Positions 33,101 to 42,472 of a DNA stretch of 64,000 bases are shown here, piece after piece. A model generated the notes under the pieces. The model had not been told where the DNA came from and did no database searches. It was given only the letters and a program-made list of their open reading frames with translations. Origin of the DNA: Auricularia sp. M13 (Eukaryota > Basidiomycota > Agaricomycetes > Auriculariales > Auriculariaceae); assembly GCA_037042915.1 (NCBI GenBank), contig CM073193.1:5084001-5148000 (forward strand), in the 5' to 3' direction. Numbering within the stretch: the stretch's first letter is position 1; the number at the start of each line of letters is the position of its first letter. Both the position numbers and the translations under genes were made by a program.

Positions 33101-34390
33101 AACTGGTCCGAGCTACTCCCTCTCGCCGAATTCACGTACAACAACACCCCGAACGACTCGACTGGTGTCTCGCCTTTCTTCGCCAACAAGGGTTTTCACC
33201 CGAACATCTCCGTCTACCCCGAGCGCGACGTTGCCTCTGCTCGCGCCTGCGACTTCGCTGTCGACATCCACGAACTGCAGGACGTCCTGAAGGAGCAGAT
33301 CGCTGCCGCTCAGAAACGTTACACTGCATCTGCGAATGCTCGACGCACTCCCCCGCCTGACTTCAAGGTCGGCGACATGGCCTACGTCCTCTCGGAACAC
33401 ATCAAGACGACGCAGCCCACCCGCAAACTCGCCGATCGCTACCTAGGCCCGTTCCTGATCGTCGATCAACCTAGCTCGCAATCGTTCACCCTCAGCCTAC
33501 CCGACTACCTCGCTCGCGTACACCCGGTCTTTCACGTCTCGCAACTCGAACCCCACCCTCGAGAAGCGTTCCCCGGTCAACGTCAAGAACCTCCTCCGCC
33601 CGTCGTCGTCGACGGCGAGCAGGAGTACGAGCTCGAAGTACTCAGCGTACGCATCGACAATCGCCATCGTCACTCGCGCCTTCGTTTCGCATTCGCTGGA
33701 TCGGTCACATCGGCACTCCCGACGACCCCGAGACCACCGAGATGGGCTCCGAAAATCTCGAACACGCGCAAGAAGCAGTTCAAGACTTCTATGCTGCAAA
33801 TCCCAGCGCTCCCGGCAGTTATCAAGAGTTCCAGCAAATCCTCAAGAAATTCGAAAACATCTAAGCACTCGCTTTTTCACTCGCTATTTCTTCGCTCACT
33901 CGCTTTTCACCCGATTCCAAGAAACAGTCATTTATTACATTTTGGGCGACTTTGGTCGCACCCGCTACTACTCTACCCTATCGCCTACTCGTCCGCGTCC
34001 TCGGTCGCTTCCTCGACCGCTTCCTCGGACTCCTCCTCGGACTCCTCCTCGACCTCCTCCTCGGCCTCCTCTTCCTCCTCGCTCGTGAACGGGTCGTCGA
34101 TCGAATCATCGATCGACTGGCCGAACTGCTGCGCTTGCCACTGCAGCATCCGGTACAACATCCGCTCGATGTTGTGCACGGAGTTGTTCGTCCACAGGGC
34201 GTGGTTCTCCACGACCCTGCGATGCTCGGCCGTCTTCGCGCGGTCCTCGGCCGCCCTCGTCCCCAGCGTCGTCCCCTCGACGATGCGCACCTTCTTGGGG
34301 CGCTCGGGCGACGCACTCGGCGACGCCGCCCTCTTCTCGCCGCGCGGCACGAACGGCTTGCCCGAGTGCGTACACTTGCCCCGGGTCTGA
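30152..34390 (+). CDS. pol-like frame of the Ty3/gypsy element
   Basis: Part of the LTR fossil: a 1412-codon open frame. Visible are the protease motif VDSGSEDQF, the reverse transcriptase core VYLDDILIYS with LVMPFGLTNAPAAFQ, the RNase H motif ETDASDYAI, the HHCC integrase zinc region (HPLAGHPG ... CVTCGRSK) and the catalytic integrase core (MDFIEQLP, STDRGSEF, HHPEANGQVERTNQ). The tail after about 33860 is low-complexity and probably not functional protein. Confidence 0.92.
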   Translation: MPYTRLNAAALTDQDALIVVLSSDAVPSFRTLVDSGSEDQFLDTQFAESLRLPQKSLDQPLRLRLFDGSYRSVISKYVSLPVRFPCGTSMIINFLLTTLDPTCSAVLGYRWLARYNPRIDWFHHHISFPTRVSPSDPSGFVPGFSLDSDPPTPSSPPPAPRTLPPEPPMDETALRAAAARVDIKIIGAAAFDTSRRLRGSMVSAIYIRDPSLPARSASANPASETGEGIPECYHEFLDVFSKEASNRLPEHRPYDLKIDMEEGKPLPSGPIYSLSEPEQLALREYIQDNLSKGHIRSSSSPGGAPVLFVKKADGSLRLCVDYRGLNKITRKDKYPLPLISSTLDRLRTAKKFTKLDLRLRYSNVRIAAGDEWKTAFRTRYGTYEYLVMPFGLTNAPAAFQRFMNDIFSDLLDVTVTVYLDDILIYSDDPSKHEEHVREVLRRLRENDLFCKPEKCEFHADTIEYLGYIISPEGISMDPKKIATLLEWPVPRNVCDIQSFLGFANFYRRFIYDYSDIVVPLTRLTRKTATWNFTPQCLAAFNELKKAFTCAPVLHHFDPALPRVVETDASDYAIAAIFSHVLPDGSVHPVAFHSRTLTPTELNYDTHDKELLAIFEAFELWRHYLEGAETPIDVVTDHKNLEYFSTTKMLTRRQARWSEYLSTFNLLIRFRPGRLGGKPDALTRRHDVYLKRGDGGYASANPQNFRPVFTSEQFAASLRATYAEETFLRAATIMDTQSIRDDIRASYDSDELALDIRPKLGTDDAINWSASDDGFLLFKGRIYVPNALDCRLRILREKHDHPLAGHPGQNKTLKMVARKYYWPDLRDSIRTYIQACVTCGRSKPRRHKPYGRLQPLPIPLRNWDSISMDFIEQLPESNGYTAILVIIDRLSKQGIFVPTKGKITSEELARLFLIHVFAKHGAPSHVSTDRGSEFVSCFFRALGSLLNMTMHFTSGHHPEANGQVERTNQTLEQYLRLYCNYEQDNWSELLPLAEFTYNNTPNDSTGVSPFFANKGFHPNISVYPERDVASARACDFAVDIHELQDVLKEQIAAAQKRYTASANARRTPPPDFKVGDMAYVLSEHIKTTQPTRKLADRYLGPFLIVDQPSSQSFTLSLPDYLARVHPVFHVSQLEPHPREAFPGQRQEPPPPVVVDGEQEYELEVLSVRIDNRHRHSRLRFAFAGSVTSALPTTPRPPRWAPKISNTRKKQFKTSMLQIPALPAVIKSSSKSSRNSKTSKHSLFHSLFLRSLAFHPIPRNSHLLHFGRLWSHPLLLYPIAYSSASSVASSTASSDSSSDSSSTSSSASSSSSLVNGSSIESSIDWPNCCACHCSIRYNIRSMLCTELFVHRAWFSTTLRCSAVFARSSAALVPSVVPSTMRTFLGRSGDALGDAALFSPRGTNGLPECVHLPRV

Positions 34391-35226
34391 TGACACGCGG
34401 TGCATGTGTTCGACCGGTGCTGCCGAACGCACTGGCCGCCGCGCTTGGCGCAAGCCTTGCACTGCTCGATGTCAGCCCCGGCGAGCAAAACACGAACGAC
34501 CGAAAACTTACCTGGCTCGGGAACCGCGTCCCGTACGGCACCTCCGGCCACCTGTCCGTGAACTTGCCGCCTGCGCGCGGCTTGGGCTTGGGCTTGGGCT
34601 TCGCGGCCGGCGCCACCGGGCTCGCGATCTCCTCGACCTCGTCGTCGTCCTCGAGCGTCTCGCCCGCCCCGAGCGACGGCGAGCGAGCGACCGCGACCGG
34701 CGCGGGTTTTGGCGCGACCTTGCGCGGCGCCTGAGCCGTCTTCGCGACATCGACCTAAAAAACAAAAGCGCACCTTAGCCAGATCGCGCAGTCGAGGTAA
34801 CTCGACCCATACCTCCATGGCCTTCCGCCTCTTCGGCGGCGACTCGGTCTCCCTCGCGTCCTTCGCCGGTGCCTTCGTGCTCGTGGTCGGCACTTTCGCC
34901 GGCGACGCCTGGCTCTTCGTCGCCTTGGCGCCCGCGTCCGCCGCGATCTTGGCCACGCGCTCGGCCAGCATCCCGAAGCGTCGCTGCGCCGCCAGGCGCA
35001 GCTCGGCCTTCGCCTGGCGTCTGCGCGCGCTGAACGCCTCGATCGCGTCGAGGTCCTCCTCGTCGACGGCCTCTTGCTGCAGGCCGCCGAGCGTCCGCTT
35101 CGCGTCCTCGTGCGCCGCGATCAGCGCCTCCATCGTCGGGTCGTCCTCGAGCGACCTCATGACGGCGCCGACGGTCTTGCGGTCGTACGTGGCGGCGACG
35201 TCCTCGAGCGATTCGTATCGTGGCAT
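33985..35226 (-). CDS. antisense Cys-rich frame inside the Ty3/gypsy element
   Basis: A 413-codon frame opposite to pol, between the end of pol and the 3' LTR. N-terminal part: helical, charged (LEDVAATYDRKTVGAVMRSL). C-terminal part: a cysteine-rich segment (CKACAKRGGQCV ... CTACHQTRGKCTHSGK) resembling fungal zinc-cluster proteins, then a basic Pro/Lys segment and a long acidic Glu/Ser tail. The centre is Arg/Ala-rich and less protein-like, and may hold an intron. It is either a cargo gene carried by the element or a host-type DNA-binding gene captured by it. Coding status is unproven. Confidence 0.55.
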   Translation of the reverse strand: MPRYESLEDVAATYDRKTVGAVMRSLEDDPTMEALIAAHEDAKRTLGGLQQEAVDEEDLDAIEAFSARRRQAKAELRLAAQRRFGMLAERVAKIAADAGAKATKSQASPAKVPTTSTKAPAKDARETESPPKRRKAMEVWVELPRLRDLAKVRFCFLGRCREDGSGAAQGRAKTRAGRGRSLAVARGGRDARGRRRGRGDREPGGAGREAQAQAQAARRRQVHGQVAGGAVRDAVPEPGKFSVVRVLLAGADIEQCKACAKRGGQCVRQHRSNTCTACHQTRGKCTHSGKPFVPRGEKRAASPSASPERPKKVRIVEGTTLGTRAAEDRAKTAEHRRVVENHALWTNNSVHNIERMLYRMLQWQAQQFGQSIDDSIDDPFTSEEEEEAEEEVEEESEEESEEAVEEATEDADE

Positions 35227-38200
35227 GGTGGGCGGCGGGCAGAAGACAAAGAGTGGTTCGACGATTCAACTCCCGACCCAACCACTTTTAATCTGCGTCC
35301 GACCCGTTCCGACCCGACCCGATCTTTTGGCCCCATTCGGACTCGAGTGCGCACTATCTCATTTTTCGTATTCACCTTGTGTTGCTGCAGTCCTTCGTGG
35401 GCTCAGGACGTAAAGGGGGGATACTGTTACGCCCGTGCCCCGGTCCGCGGACCTCACGTGCTCTCGGCATCACTCGGCGTCATTCTATGTCACTCGGTCA
35501 ACTCGGTCAACTCGGTCAAGCTCCCGAATACCCGGCTTATCTCCCCTCGTGTTCATATGCTCGGGATATGTTCTCCTCATCGTCCTCTACCTCTAGACCT
35601 CTCCCTCACTTCTCTAGCTTCTCTCCTTACTCGCATACATCCACCTAACTCGCCTTGTCCCTACTGTATCGATAGTGTTCATATCCGGTTCGCCCCACTC
35701 GTCTTAGTCATTCGCCTCTCGTCATTCGTCCGATCCCCCGATACCTTACCCACTCGCTCTTACTCATCCTATCGGCCGATGACGACGATCTCTATTGATC
35801 TGAGGCCCCCTCTCCTTCGTCTCTAGGATACACTCCGAGTACATCGGATCACCTCCCCAGGTATAAAAGACCCTCGACTTTGTATCTAGCTCCCCAGTTA
35901 CGAAATCGACATAGTCGTGCCCCTCGCACGCTCTATCTCTCTCTCTCGACTTCGCCTCTGGGTTCTCCCCTCGCCCGACTTACTCGTCTGAGTCCTCTGC
36001 TGCTCGCGGTCCCTTCGGTCGTGCTACTCGACGTAGCCGGTGTGCTCAATAACGCACCGAAGGCTCTAGTTGTTCGTTCGAGTGTTCTCTGCGCCCGGAC
36101 GTTCGACTATCCTTGCAACCAAACCCCCAAGGCACAGCAGGCTTAACACGTTGTAATTGCGCAGAACACGCAGCAAAACGTCATATGTTTGACTTTGGGT
36201 GCTCCAGTGGCAGCCTTTGATGAGCTCTGGGGATCGCCCTGCATCAAAAAACACCAAACACTTCCCGCGGCGGCCGCAGAAATGCGTCAAAGAGGATTGC
36301 CCAGTCTCTGGGGCTTGAGCCAGGTGCCCGGAGATAAGGGTCCGAGCTTTCTCTAACCTAAGTGCATGTTCAAAGTCATTCCCTGCGCAATATGAGCATG
36401 TAGTTATGTTCCTTTATGTTTTCTCAGCAATAATATACTGTTTCCGAGCCCTTGGAACTCTGTGTTGAGCTGCTATGCAGGGTTCAAGACCTAGAAATGC
36501 GAGGTGAATAGAAACTGAGATACCAGTGAACACCCTTCGCACTCATATTAAAAAACCGTCGCCGTCGTGCCCCAAACGTGCTCCAACTTACGCCATTTGT
36601 GTAGCTGCGCTCTCAAACTCAGGGTGCATGGTGCTTTCTCCCTGATGGGGGACCATTTGCACCCACAGCCATACAGCCCAGGGGAAGCTCTGAGACGCTG
36701 GGGATACTCACTTCATACTCACAAACTCCTATTCCGGCCATGTGCCTAGTCAGATATGTTGCCGTCTGCATGGAAAAAGCGTGGAAACAGGAGGTCAGGG
36801 TCTCATACAGATGCATGAATTCACCACCATCCCTCGCATTTCAGGCATTTTTTTGGGTCATATTCAACTCATATTACATTGTCCTAGGACCTCCAAATAA
36901 AATTAGGCTGGCCCTGCATCAGTTTCTCCTGAGATTACATGTTGTCAGCTTTGTGAGAGTCTGACCAGAGTTTGCACTGAGAACCTACTCCAGGTTTCTA
37001 CTGACTCCAGTTTTTGTTGGAAAAGTTAGATTTAGGACTAATAACTAGGAACTGACTGAAATAGGGACCTGGAATGCGAGGAATGGTGGGGAATTCATGC
37101 ATTTGTATGAGACCCTGACCTACTGTTACCTCGCTTCCAGGGTGCTATTTCCTGCCTCTCTCGCCAGGCACAACACAAAGAATGCTTTCTATGAGCACCT
37201 AGAGTGTACTTCTAGCTTCGTAGACCAAGCCCTGCATTGGTTGTCTCTGGGTGCAAGTACCTCCCCATCACTGGGAACAACACTTGCATCCAGAGCTGCA
37301 GAGTGGATATTTTGCCCTGCTGTAACCTCGATATCTACTATTGATGTAAACCAAGGTATTTTTACTATTTGAGCTAAGGGGAAGGAGAGGTATTCCATGT
37401 TCCATTGACTTCGCATTTCTGGGTTTTGAACCCTGAATACCAGCTCATCCAAGGGCTCCTAGAGCTTGAGAACATGATATTATTGCTGAGAAAACATAAA
37501 GGAACATAAATACATGCTCAAAATGCGCAGGGGATGACTTTGAACCTGCACTTAGGTTAGAGGAAGCTCGGACCCTTATCTCCGGGCACCTGGCTCAAGC
37601 CCCAGAGACTGGGCAATCCTCTTTGACGCATTTCCGCGGCCGCCGCGGGAAGTGTTTGGTGCTGTTGATGTAGGGCAATCATCCAAACTCATCAGAGGCT
37701 GCCACTGGAGCACCCAAAGTCGAACATATGACTTTTGCAGTGCATTCTGCGCAATTGTAATGTTCTAATCACTCACACAGTCCCCTAGGATGCGTATTCT
37801 GCACTGCAGAGCAAGGGGAAAGTCAGGAAAACACAAGGTTGCTTTCCCTCGGCGGCCGCGGTTGCGATGTGTGCATTGTTTGGCATTGTTCGTGCATTCC
37901 CTCGGCCGCCGCGCAATTGACTGCCTGCACCTGCACACTGTACCCAGCGTCCCAGAGCACTGTCATCGACAATATACTGAGCCTATCTGCGTTATTGAGT
38001 CACAACAAACGTTCTGAAGCACAGAAAGCATCTGCAATTGCCACTGCAATGCGCTGCTCATTGCTGCTCATCGCGGTTGCGACATTGTGGCTGTGCTTTC
38101 CCGCGGCCGCCGATGAAACGAGAGCAACAGTGCGGAGACCACCTAGTGCATTGTCCTGCGATCCAACACATCCCAGACGTCGCTGGTCAGTGTTCTTGAG

Positions 38201-38911
38201 CATGCTGCAGTGCAGGAACTGCAATTGGGCTCGCCGCTGCCGCTGCAGTTTCAACGCTGCTGCCGGCGCTGAGGAGTGCAACCAGCAACCTCTAGAATGT
38301 CAGTTTTGGTGACTTCTCGGGCTCATGCAGCATGTATTGGCTGTCCTAACAGGCTGCCGCGGCGCCGTTGCGCTCTGCGCGCTGTAATGCGCTGCTTGTT
38401 GCTGCTGGCAACGACCGCGGGATTGTGGCTGTGCTTTCCCTCGGCCGCCGCTGGAAAGCAATCCACCAGTGCAATCCGTGGCTGTGCAAAACCCGCGGCC
38501 GCCGCTGGAACTGCTGCTGCTGTGTGTGGCTGGTGGCTGTGCAAATACCGCGGCTGCCGCTGGAAAGCCCACAACGTCCAGGACGTCTGAGAATGCACCA
38601 TGCGTCCCTCTGAGTGTATATTAGTGTTGTACAATGTCACATTTGTCGCCAAAATGCGCTGGAATGCGCCAGCAACAACCTGGCCAGGTGGGAATTTGGT
38701 TTCAGAGGCGGCCGATGATGGTGGCTGTGCTCAGTGCGTGTTTGTTTGTGACCCCTCTGGCCCCACATCAGTGGTCTCGGCTAGAGGCCTGAGGGGTCAC
38801 AAACTGATCGCCTAGGGTGAGCTACAGAGCGTTGCGGACAAACGGATGCGGAACGGAATGAACTCCGATGCCCATATGAACGGAGCGCGGACATAAGCTC
38901 AAATGCTAACA

Positions 38912-40192
38912 GTGGGTTGGTCAATTGCCAGTCTCAGTGTAGTGAGTAATTGATAGTCTGGCAAGAAGGGTCGCATGAGAGACCAGATTGAGGCGTCAAT
39001 CATCAGGGAAGAAAGCTGGTTAGCGAAAGCTTGATCCTCCAGCAAGGGATTAGGATCGCACTCCACGTCTGACGCACTGTACATGTCGCGCGCATCGATA
39101 AAATGACGGATACGGTCAGTATGACTCGAGTAAACACTCAGCCAGATTGTCTGCTGGAACTCCCTGATGCGCAGATGCAACAGCGTGAGAATACCCGAGA
39201 GAGCATCGTATACTGTATCAAACTCCGGGCAGGAAATATGTAGGTCCGGTATGCGTTCCATGGGAAGTTGCTCAAAGAGCCATGACATTGTATTGCCATT
39301 GACCACAATCTCGAAGCCTTTCAAGCGCGAAAAGCCTTCGACTACCCGTGCTGGTAAAGGGCCCGACGGAGCGCAAGGCATAACGGAGTGCCCACCAATT
39401 CGAAATTCTTCTAGCCGGGGAAATACGGAGAAGACGTGACTTGTCACTTGGGAGCAGGATGCACAACTCCTCGTGAAACATGAAATAGAGCATTGTGACC
39501 TCAGACATGCCTGGCACAGAAAAAATGGGCAGATAAACGTTTTCGAGAGACACAAAGTGGAGCTGTGGAACGGACGTCCTCCCAAAGATAGATGTCCGTA
39601 GCGGATACCTCGATATCCCAATGACATCGCTGGGATTATCGACATGCAGGTGGAGACTGAAGCATTCCAAATTCGGTGCAGGGTCGTCCAAAATATCCCA
39701 GAGGCTTAGTGTGAAGATGTTATTGATGCGCACTTCTAGCTCGGAGACTGATGGAAGAGCGCTGGCGAGCAGCTTCAGCAAATCAGTCTCCACTCTGCGA
39801 TGTTCGGCCGTGTAGTCGATTGAAAGTAGGAACGGCCTGCTTCCTGCTGTGGCAACCTGGAGCGCAGCTAAGCGTAGAGAGCGAGGACTGATCGAGTCGA
39901 CATGTATCCTCCTCCAGAATCGCAAATCGTCCAGAGCAAGGCGCCGGAAAGCCCGAGAAACACAACTAATGTCAATTAGCTCGTAAATGTCGAACTCCAT
40001 GAGAATGCGAAACATCAGCTCGCTTGGAAGAGAGGAGAGGGATGGGCGGAGCGGCTCGGCCGGCGGCTGAACCGGGAGTGCGGTCCGCGAGAAGAGAGCA
40101 CGGGAGCGTAGACCCTGCAGAATACGCCCTGCTACAACCCTCAAGTCAAAGTATCCCAGAATGACCGATGCCCAGCGTCGGATGCGGGACAT
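38912..40192 (-). pseudogene. F-box gene II, 5' part (split by insertion, frame break)
   Basis: Starts MSRIRRWASVILGYFD at 40192. The F-box is at about residues 53-95 (LSSLPSELMFRILMEFDIYE, then SCVSRAFRRLALDDLRFW), followed by a leucine-rich region that aligns over its whole length with the gene at 50405-51930. A one-base shift occurs near 39450, between CILLPS and HVFSVFPRLEEF. The 3' quarter lies at 24721-24981 beyond the mobile-element nest, and the paralogue reads straight across the junction. A MITE touches the start codon. The gene is therefore dead or truncated. A protein ending in transposon sequence, after IDQP, is all that could be made. Confidence 0.88.
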
Positions 40193-40199
40193 ATCGAGT

Positions 40200-40566
40200 C
40201 AAGGGGTCACCACAATTAAAATTAAGGATATCACGTCGTTTTTTCTTGTAACCCCTCTGAGCCAGGACTAACTAACTGATTTGCTTCCGGGCTTCCTGAT
40301 TTGGCATATCCGGATCTATATTCTGACAAATCCCGGACCTGAAGGACTTGATCCCGAGGCTGAGGCCAGTGAACTGTAATGTTCAGATGATTGGCTGGGC
40401 TCCTGAGTGAGTTTCTGCTCACAGGAGTCTCTCAAACTTCTGCCTGCACTTCTAAGTGCCAATAGTGCGCTTATTTTCTATTCAAAATATTTATTTTGTA
40501 AGGTGTCCACTGGCTGGACTAACTAACCAACGTGATATCCCGGAAGCAAAATGTGAAGACCCCTTG
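40200..40566. mobile_element. 367-bp MITE with 8-bp target duplication
   Basis: Terminal inverted repeats CAAGGGGTC / GACCCCTTG are flanked by the direct duplication TATCGAGT (40192-40199 and 40567-40574). Subterminal blocks GATATCACGT, GACTAACTAAC and TGCTTCCGGG occur in both halves in inverted or direct form. The interior is non-coding. The 8-bp duplication points to a hAT-like transposase in trans. The left duplication overlaps the first base of the ATG of F-box gene II, so the element replaced that gene's leader and promoter. Confidence 0.85.
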
Positions 40567-40574
40567 TATCGAGT

Positions 40575-42472
40575 GGTCGGACGTCTGGGAGAGCAGTCGG
40601 AGTGCAAAGCCGCTGCAAAGCTGCGCGGCGTCTATCTGGCACGATCAAGCGCGTGCGGGCGCCAATCAAGATCTGAAGTAATCTTTATGATTATGTCTCT
40701 AGGGAATAGTGTAGTCGCCGCGTGGCAGCTACGCTGCCTTGGGAGTAGAACCACGACGATCTGAGTGATCGCAGTTTCGCGCGCTTAGTTATGCTTTCAC
40801 CCTGACATGCATTGCTACATATTATTAACATGGTAGCTGACTTCAGACATTTGCCACAAGAAGCCAGCATGACGGCTTGCTGAATCTTCACATAGGCTCA
40901 GGCACGCTGATCATGATGTCCTGACCTCTGTCTTCTGTAAAAACCGGGGGTTGCTGTGGAGTGCGTTGGAGCTTCCAGAGCACTCAAAGCAGCCATAGAC
41001 ACGTACCCCCTTTAGTAGCAAGGGCTCTTCTCCAAAGCAGTCGGCTTGCTATGAAAGCGCTCTCATAGCGCTCTCATAGCGCTATGGAGCGGCCGCTTTA
41101 GGCAACTCCGTGATATCCAGACCGCCGCTGATACCGGCATGCGCACAGCCCATCATTTGATAGATTGGTTCAGGATTACTTTGGTGCTTGCTGACTTCCT
41201 CTCTGGCTCTCGAGACACAAATACGAATGATAAGTAGGATATATATTAACAAGTACTACTAGCGTAACAAATAATCACGCCCCCACGCTCGACATGAGGA
41301 AGGCGCGAGATGAGCGTCGCGTGTATTGAACTCGCGAACTGTGCGTAAAACGTTGAACCTGTACAAATATGAGAATGAAGTTCTTCGACATAGAATATGA
41401 ATGAACGTACATATCGTTGCGGGTGTCGCGCGATGCCTGGTAAGAAGACTTGTCAGTATACACAGCAACGATGCCGAACAGTCAGCGAGCCCAACAGCTT
41501 AGCAACCAGGTGCAGCCGGATCCAAAGGAGTAAAGCCCAGAGCCGCAAGAGAGCCGACACCCCAGAGCAGCAGATGAGTCCAGATCAGCAAGAGCACCAC
41601 AGCAGAGCCTAAATACCAGAGCCATGAAGGGTCGAAGTGCGAGAGACGAGACAGTGACACGAGACGTTGACGACTTCCTGGGCTTGCCGACAGACAGCCT
41701 TGACAGGAAGGCTTTGAGGAGCGAGGGAGAACGAGTGGGGACAGGCGGGCGACCAGCGCTGTGAGCACGGCGCGGCATGTTGGGAAGGGGGAAGAAGAGA
41801 CTTAGGCTGTTCGAACTCAGCGAAAACCCAACCAAGTCTTCCTGGCGACCATCGTGATGAGCGTGGGCCGATGGCAACGAGCCGGCCACGGCAGAATGAG
41901 GTGGGGCTGCGGCGGAAGCCAAAGCGCGCGAAAGCGGCCATGTTTAGCTTTCGAGTGCTTTGAAGCATCAATTGATTGCTCTGGGATGCTATGGCGCATT
42001 AAACGGCTGCTCTGGAATGCTCTCAAGTGCTATACAGCGACCCGGTTGCTCTGGAATGCACAAGGAGCTGTCGCTGCAGCTGCAGAGCATTCGGGTTTTT
42101 GCAGAAGGTGTCACCCCACTGTGTTGTAACTGGTGCACTGCAAACTGACTGCAACTTTCCAGTTTCGACCTGCGCCTTTGCGCAAGCATCCAGTGATCTA
42201 CGCGGCTCCGAGCTGTCATCCACGCCTATCGATACTTCATCCAACCGAAGTGATTTGCAAACAAGGAATCGCCCTACCACCAGATGTTCACGCGAACCAT
42301 CCCGTGTGAGAGTTCCACATTTCACACACTGTTAAACGTCGTGGAGCCGACGACGGCCCACGAAGAATCAGTCACGCGCAGCGTCTCGGACCCGCTCCAT
42401 GCCAGGCAAGCGCACGCATAAATCTCACTCACAGTGATGGCCATACCCCAGGATCCTCAGGAACTCACCATC
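40575..42472. other. 1.9-kb region without supported gene, possible old inverted-repeat element
   Basis: About 40940-41110 and 41930-42110 look like degraded inverted copies of each other. Both contain TTCTG(T/C)AAAAACC, CCAGAGCACTC-like, ATAGCGCTAT-like and GGCCGCTTT blocks, suggesting an old transposon with diverged ends. A short tandem GCGCTCTCATA repeat lies at 41058-41085. Between the arms, the minus strand has an open frame (about 41482-41922) rich in Ser/Leu with no family match. The last 350 nt precede the DUF6534 gene and should hold its promoter. Confidence 0.35.

Larger units (their letters stand above)
27510..36148 (+). mobile_element. Ty3/gypsy LTR retrotransposon, very young
   Basis: LTR fossil, 8.6 kb. 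LTRs at 27510-28233 and 35425-36148, 724 bp each (TGTTACG...TTAACA), differ at about 2 sites, so the insertion is recent. Target duplication CGTTG (27505-27509 and 36149-36153). Parts in order are a gag-like region (about 28266-29929, with Gly-rich and His/Ser repeats and a CCHC knuckle downstream) and a pol-like region (30152 to about 33860) with retroviral-type protease, reverse transcriptase, RNase H and integrase, the order of Ty3/gypsy. The end of the integrase suggests the chromovirus group. A polypurine tract lies at 35412-35420. An extra antisense frame sits between pol and the 3' LTR. It looks nearly whole, with perhaps two or three breaks. Confidence 0.95.
26449..38819. mobile_element. 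giant foldback DNA element with 8-bp target duplication
   Basis: The ends are inverted copies (CACCCTAGGCAATCAG / reverse complement of CTGATCGCCTAGGGTG). The flanks carry an 8-bp duplication, AGCTACAG (26441-26448 and 38820-38827), of a sequence present once in the intact copia LTR. The left arm (26449-27509, resumed at 36154 to about 36845) is an inverted copy of the right arm (about 37070-38819). The arms are therefore about 1.7 kb, with only about 220 bp unpaired in the centre. Length without the internal Ty3/gypsy insertion is about 3.7 kb. Each end has its own hairpin (TTGTGACCCCTC / GAGGGGTCACAA). The long frames in the arms show no transposase domain, so it is non-autonomous. The 8-bp duplication fits hAT-like or similar cut-and-paste transposases; superfamily not proven. 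Confidence 0.88.
24982..38911 (-). mobile_element. short Ty1/copia-type LTR element, itself split by the foldback element
   Basis: LTR fossil in minus orientation. LTRs are 155 bp (TGTTAGC...GCTAACA): one whole at 24982-25136, the other in two parts at 26378-26448 and 38828-38911. The LTRs show about 2 differences. The host duplication is GTGGG (24977-24981, 38912-38916). Without the later insertion the element is about 1.55 kb. Between the LTRs I see a polypurine tract next to 25136, one gag-like open frame (25176-26072) and a leader with a short tandem repeat. No protease, integrase or reverse transcriptase is visible, so it is an incomplete, non-autonomous copy that would depend on relatives. 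The small LTR divergence suggests a fairly recent insertion, older than the foldback element inside it. Confidence 0.88.

Noticed and set aside
40200-40566. Reading the MITE as an end of the larger nested element
   Set aside because: It has its own inverted repeats and its own 8-bp duplication, and it lies outside the copia-type element's GTGGG boundary.
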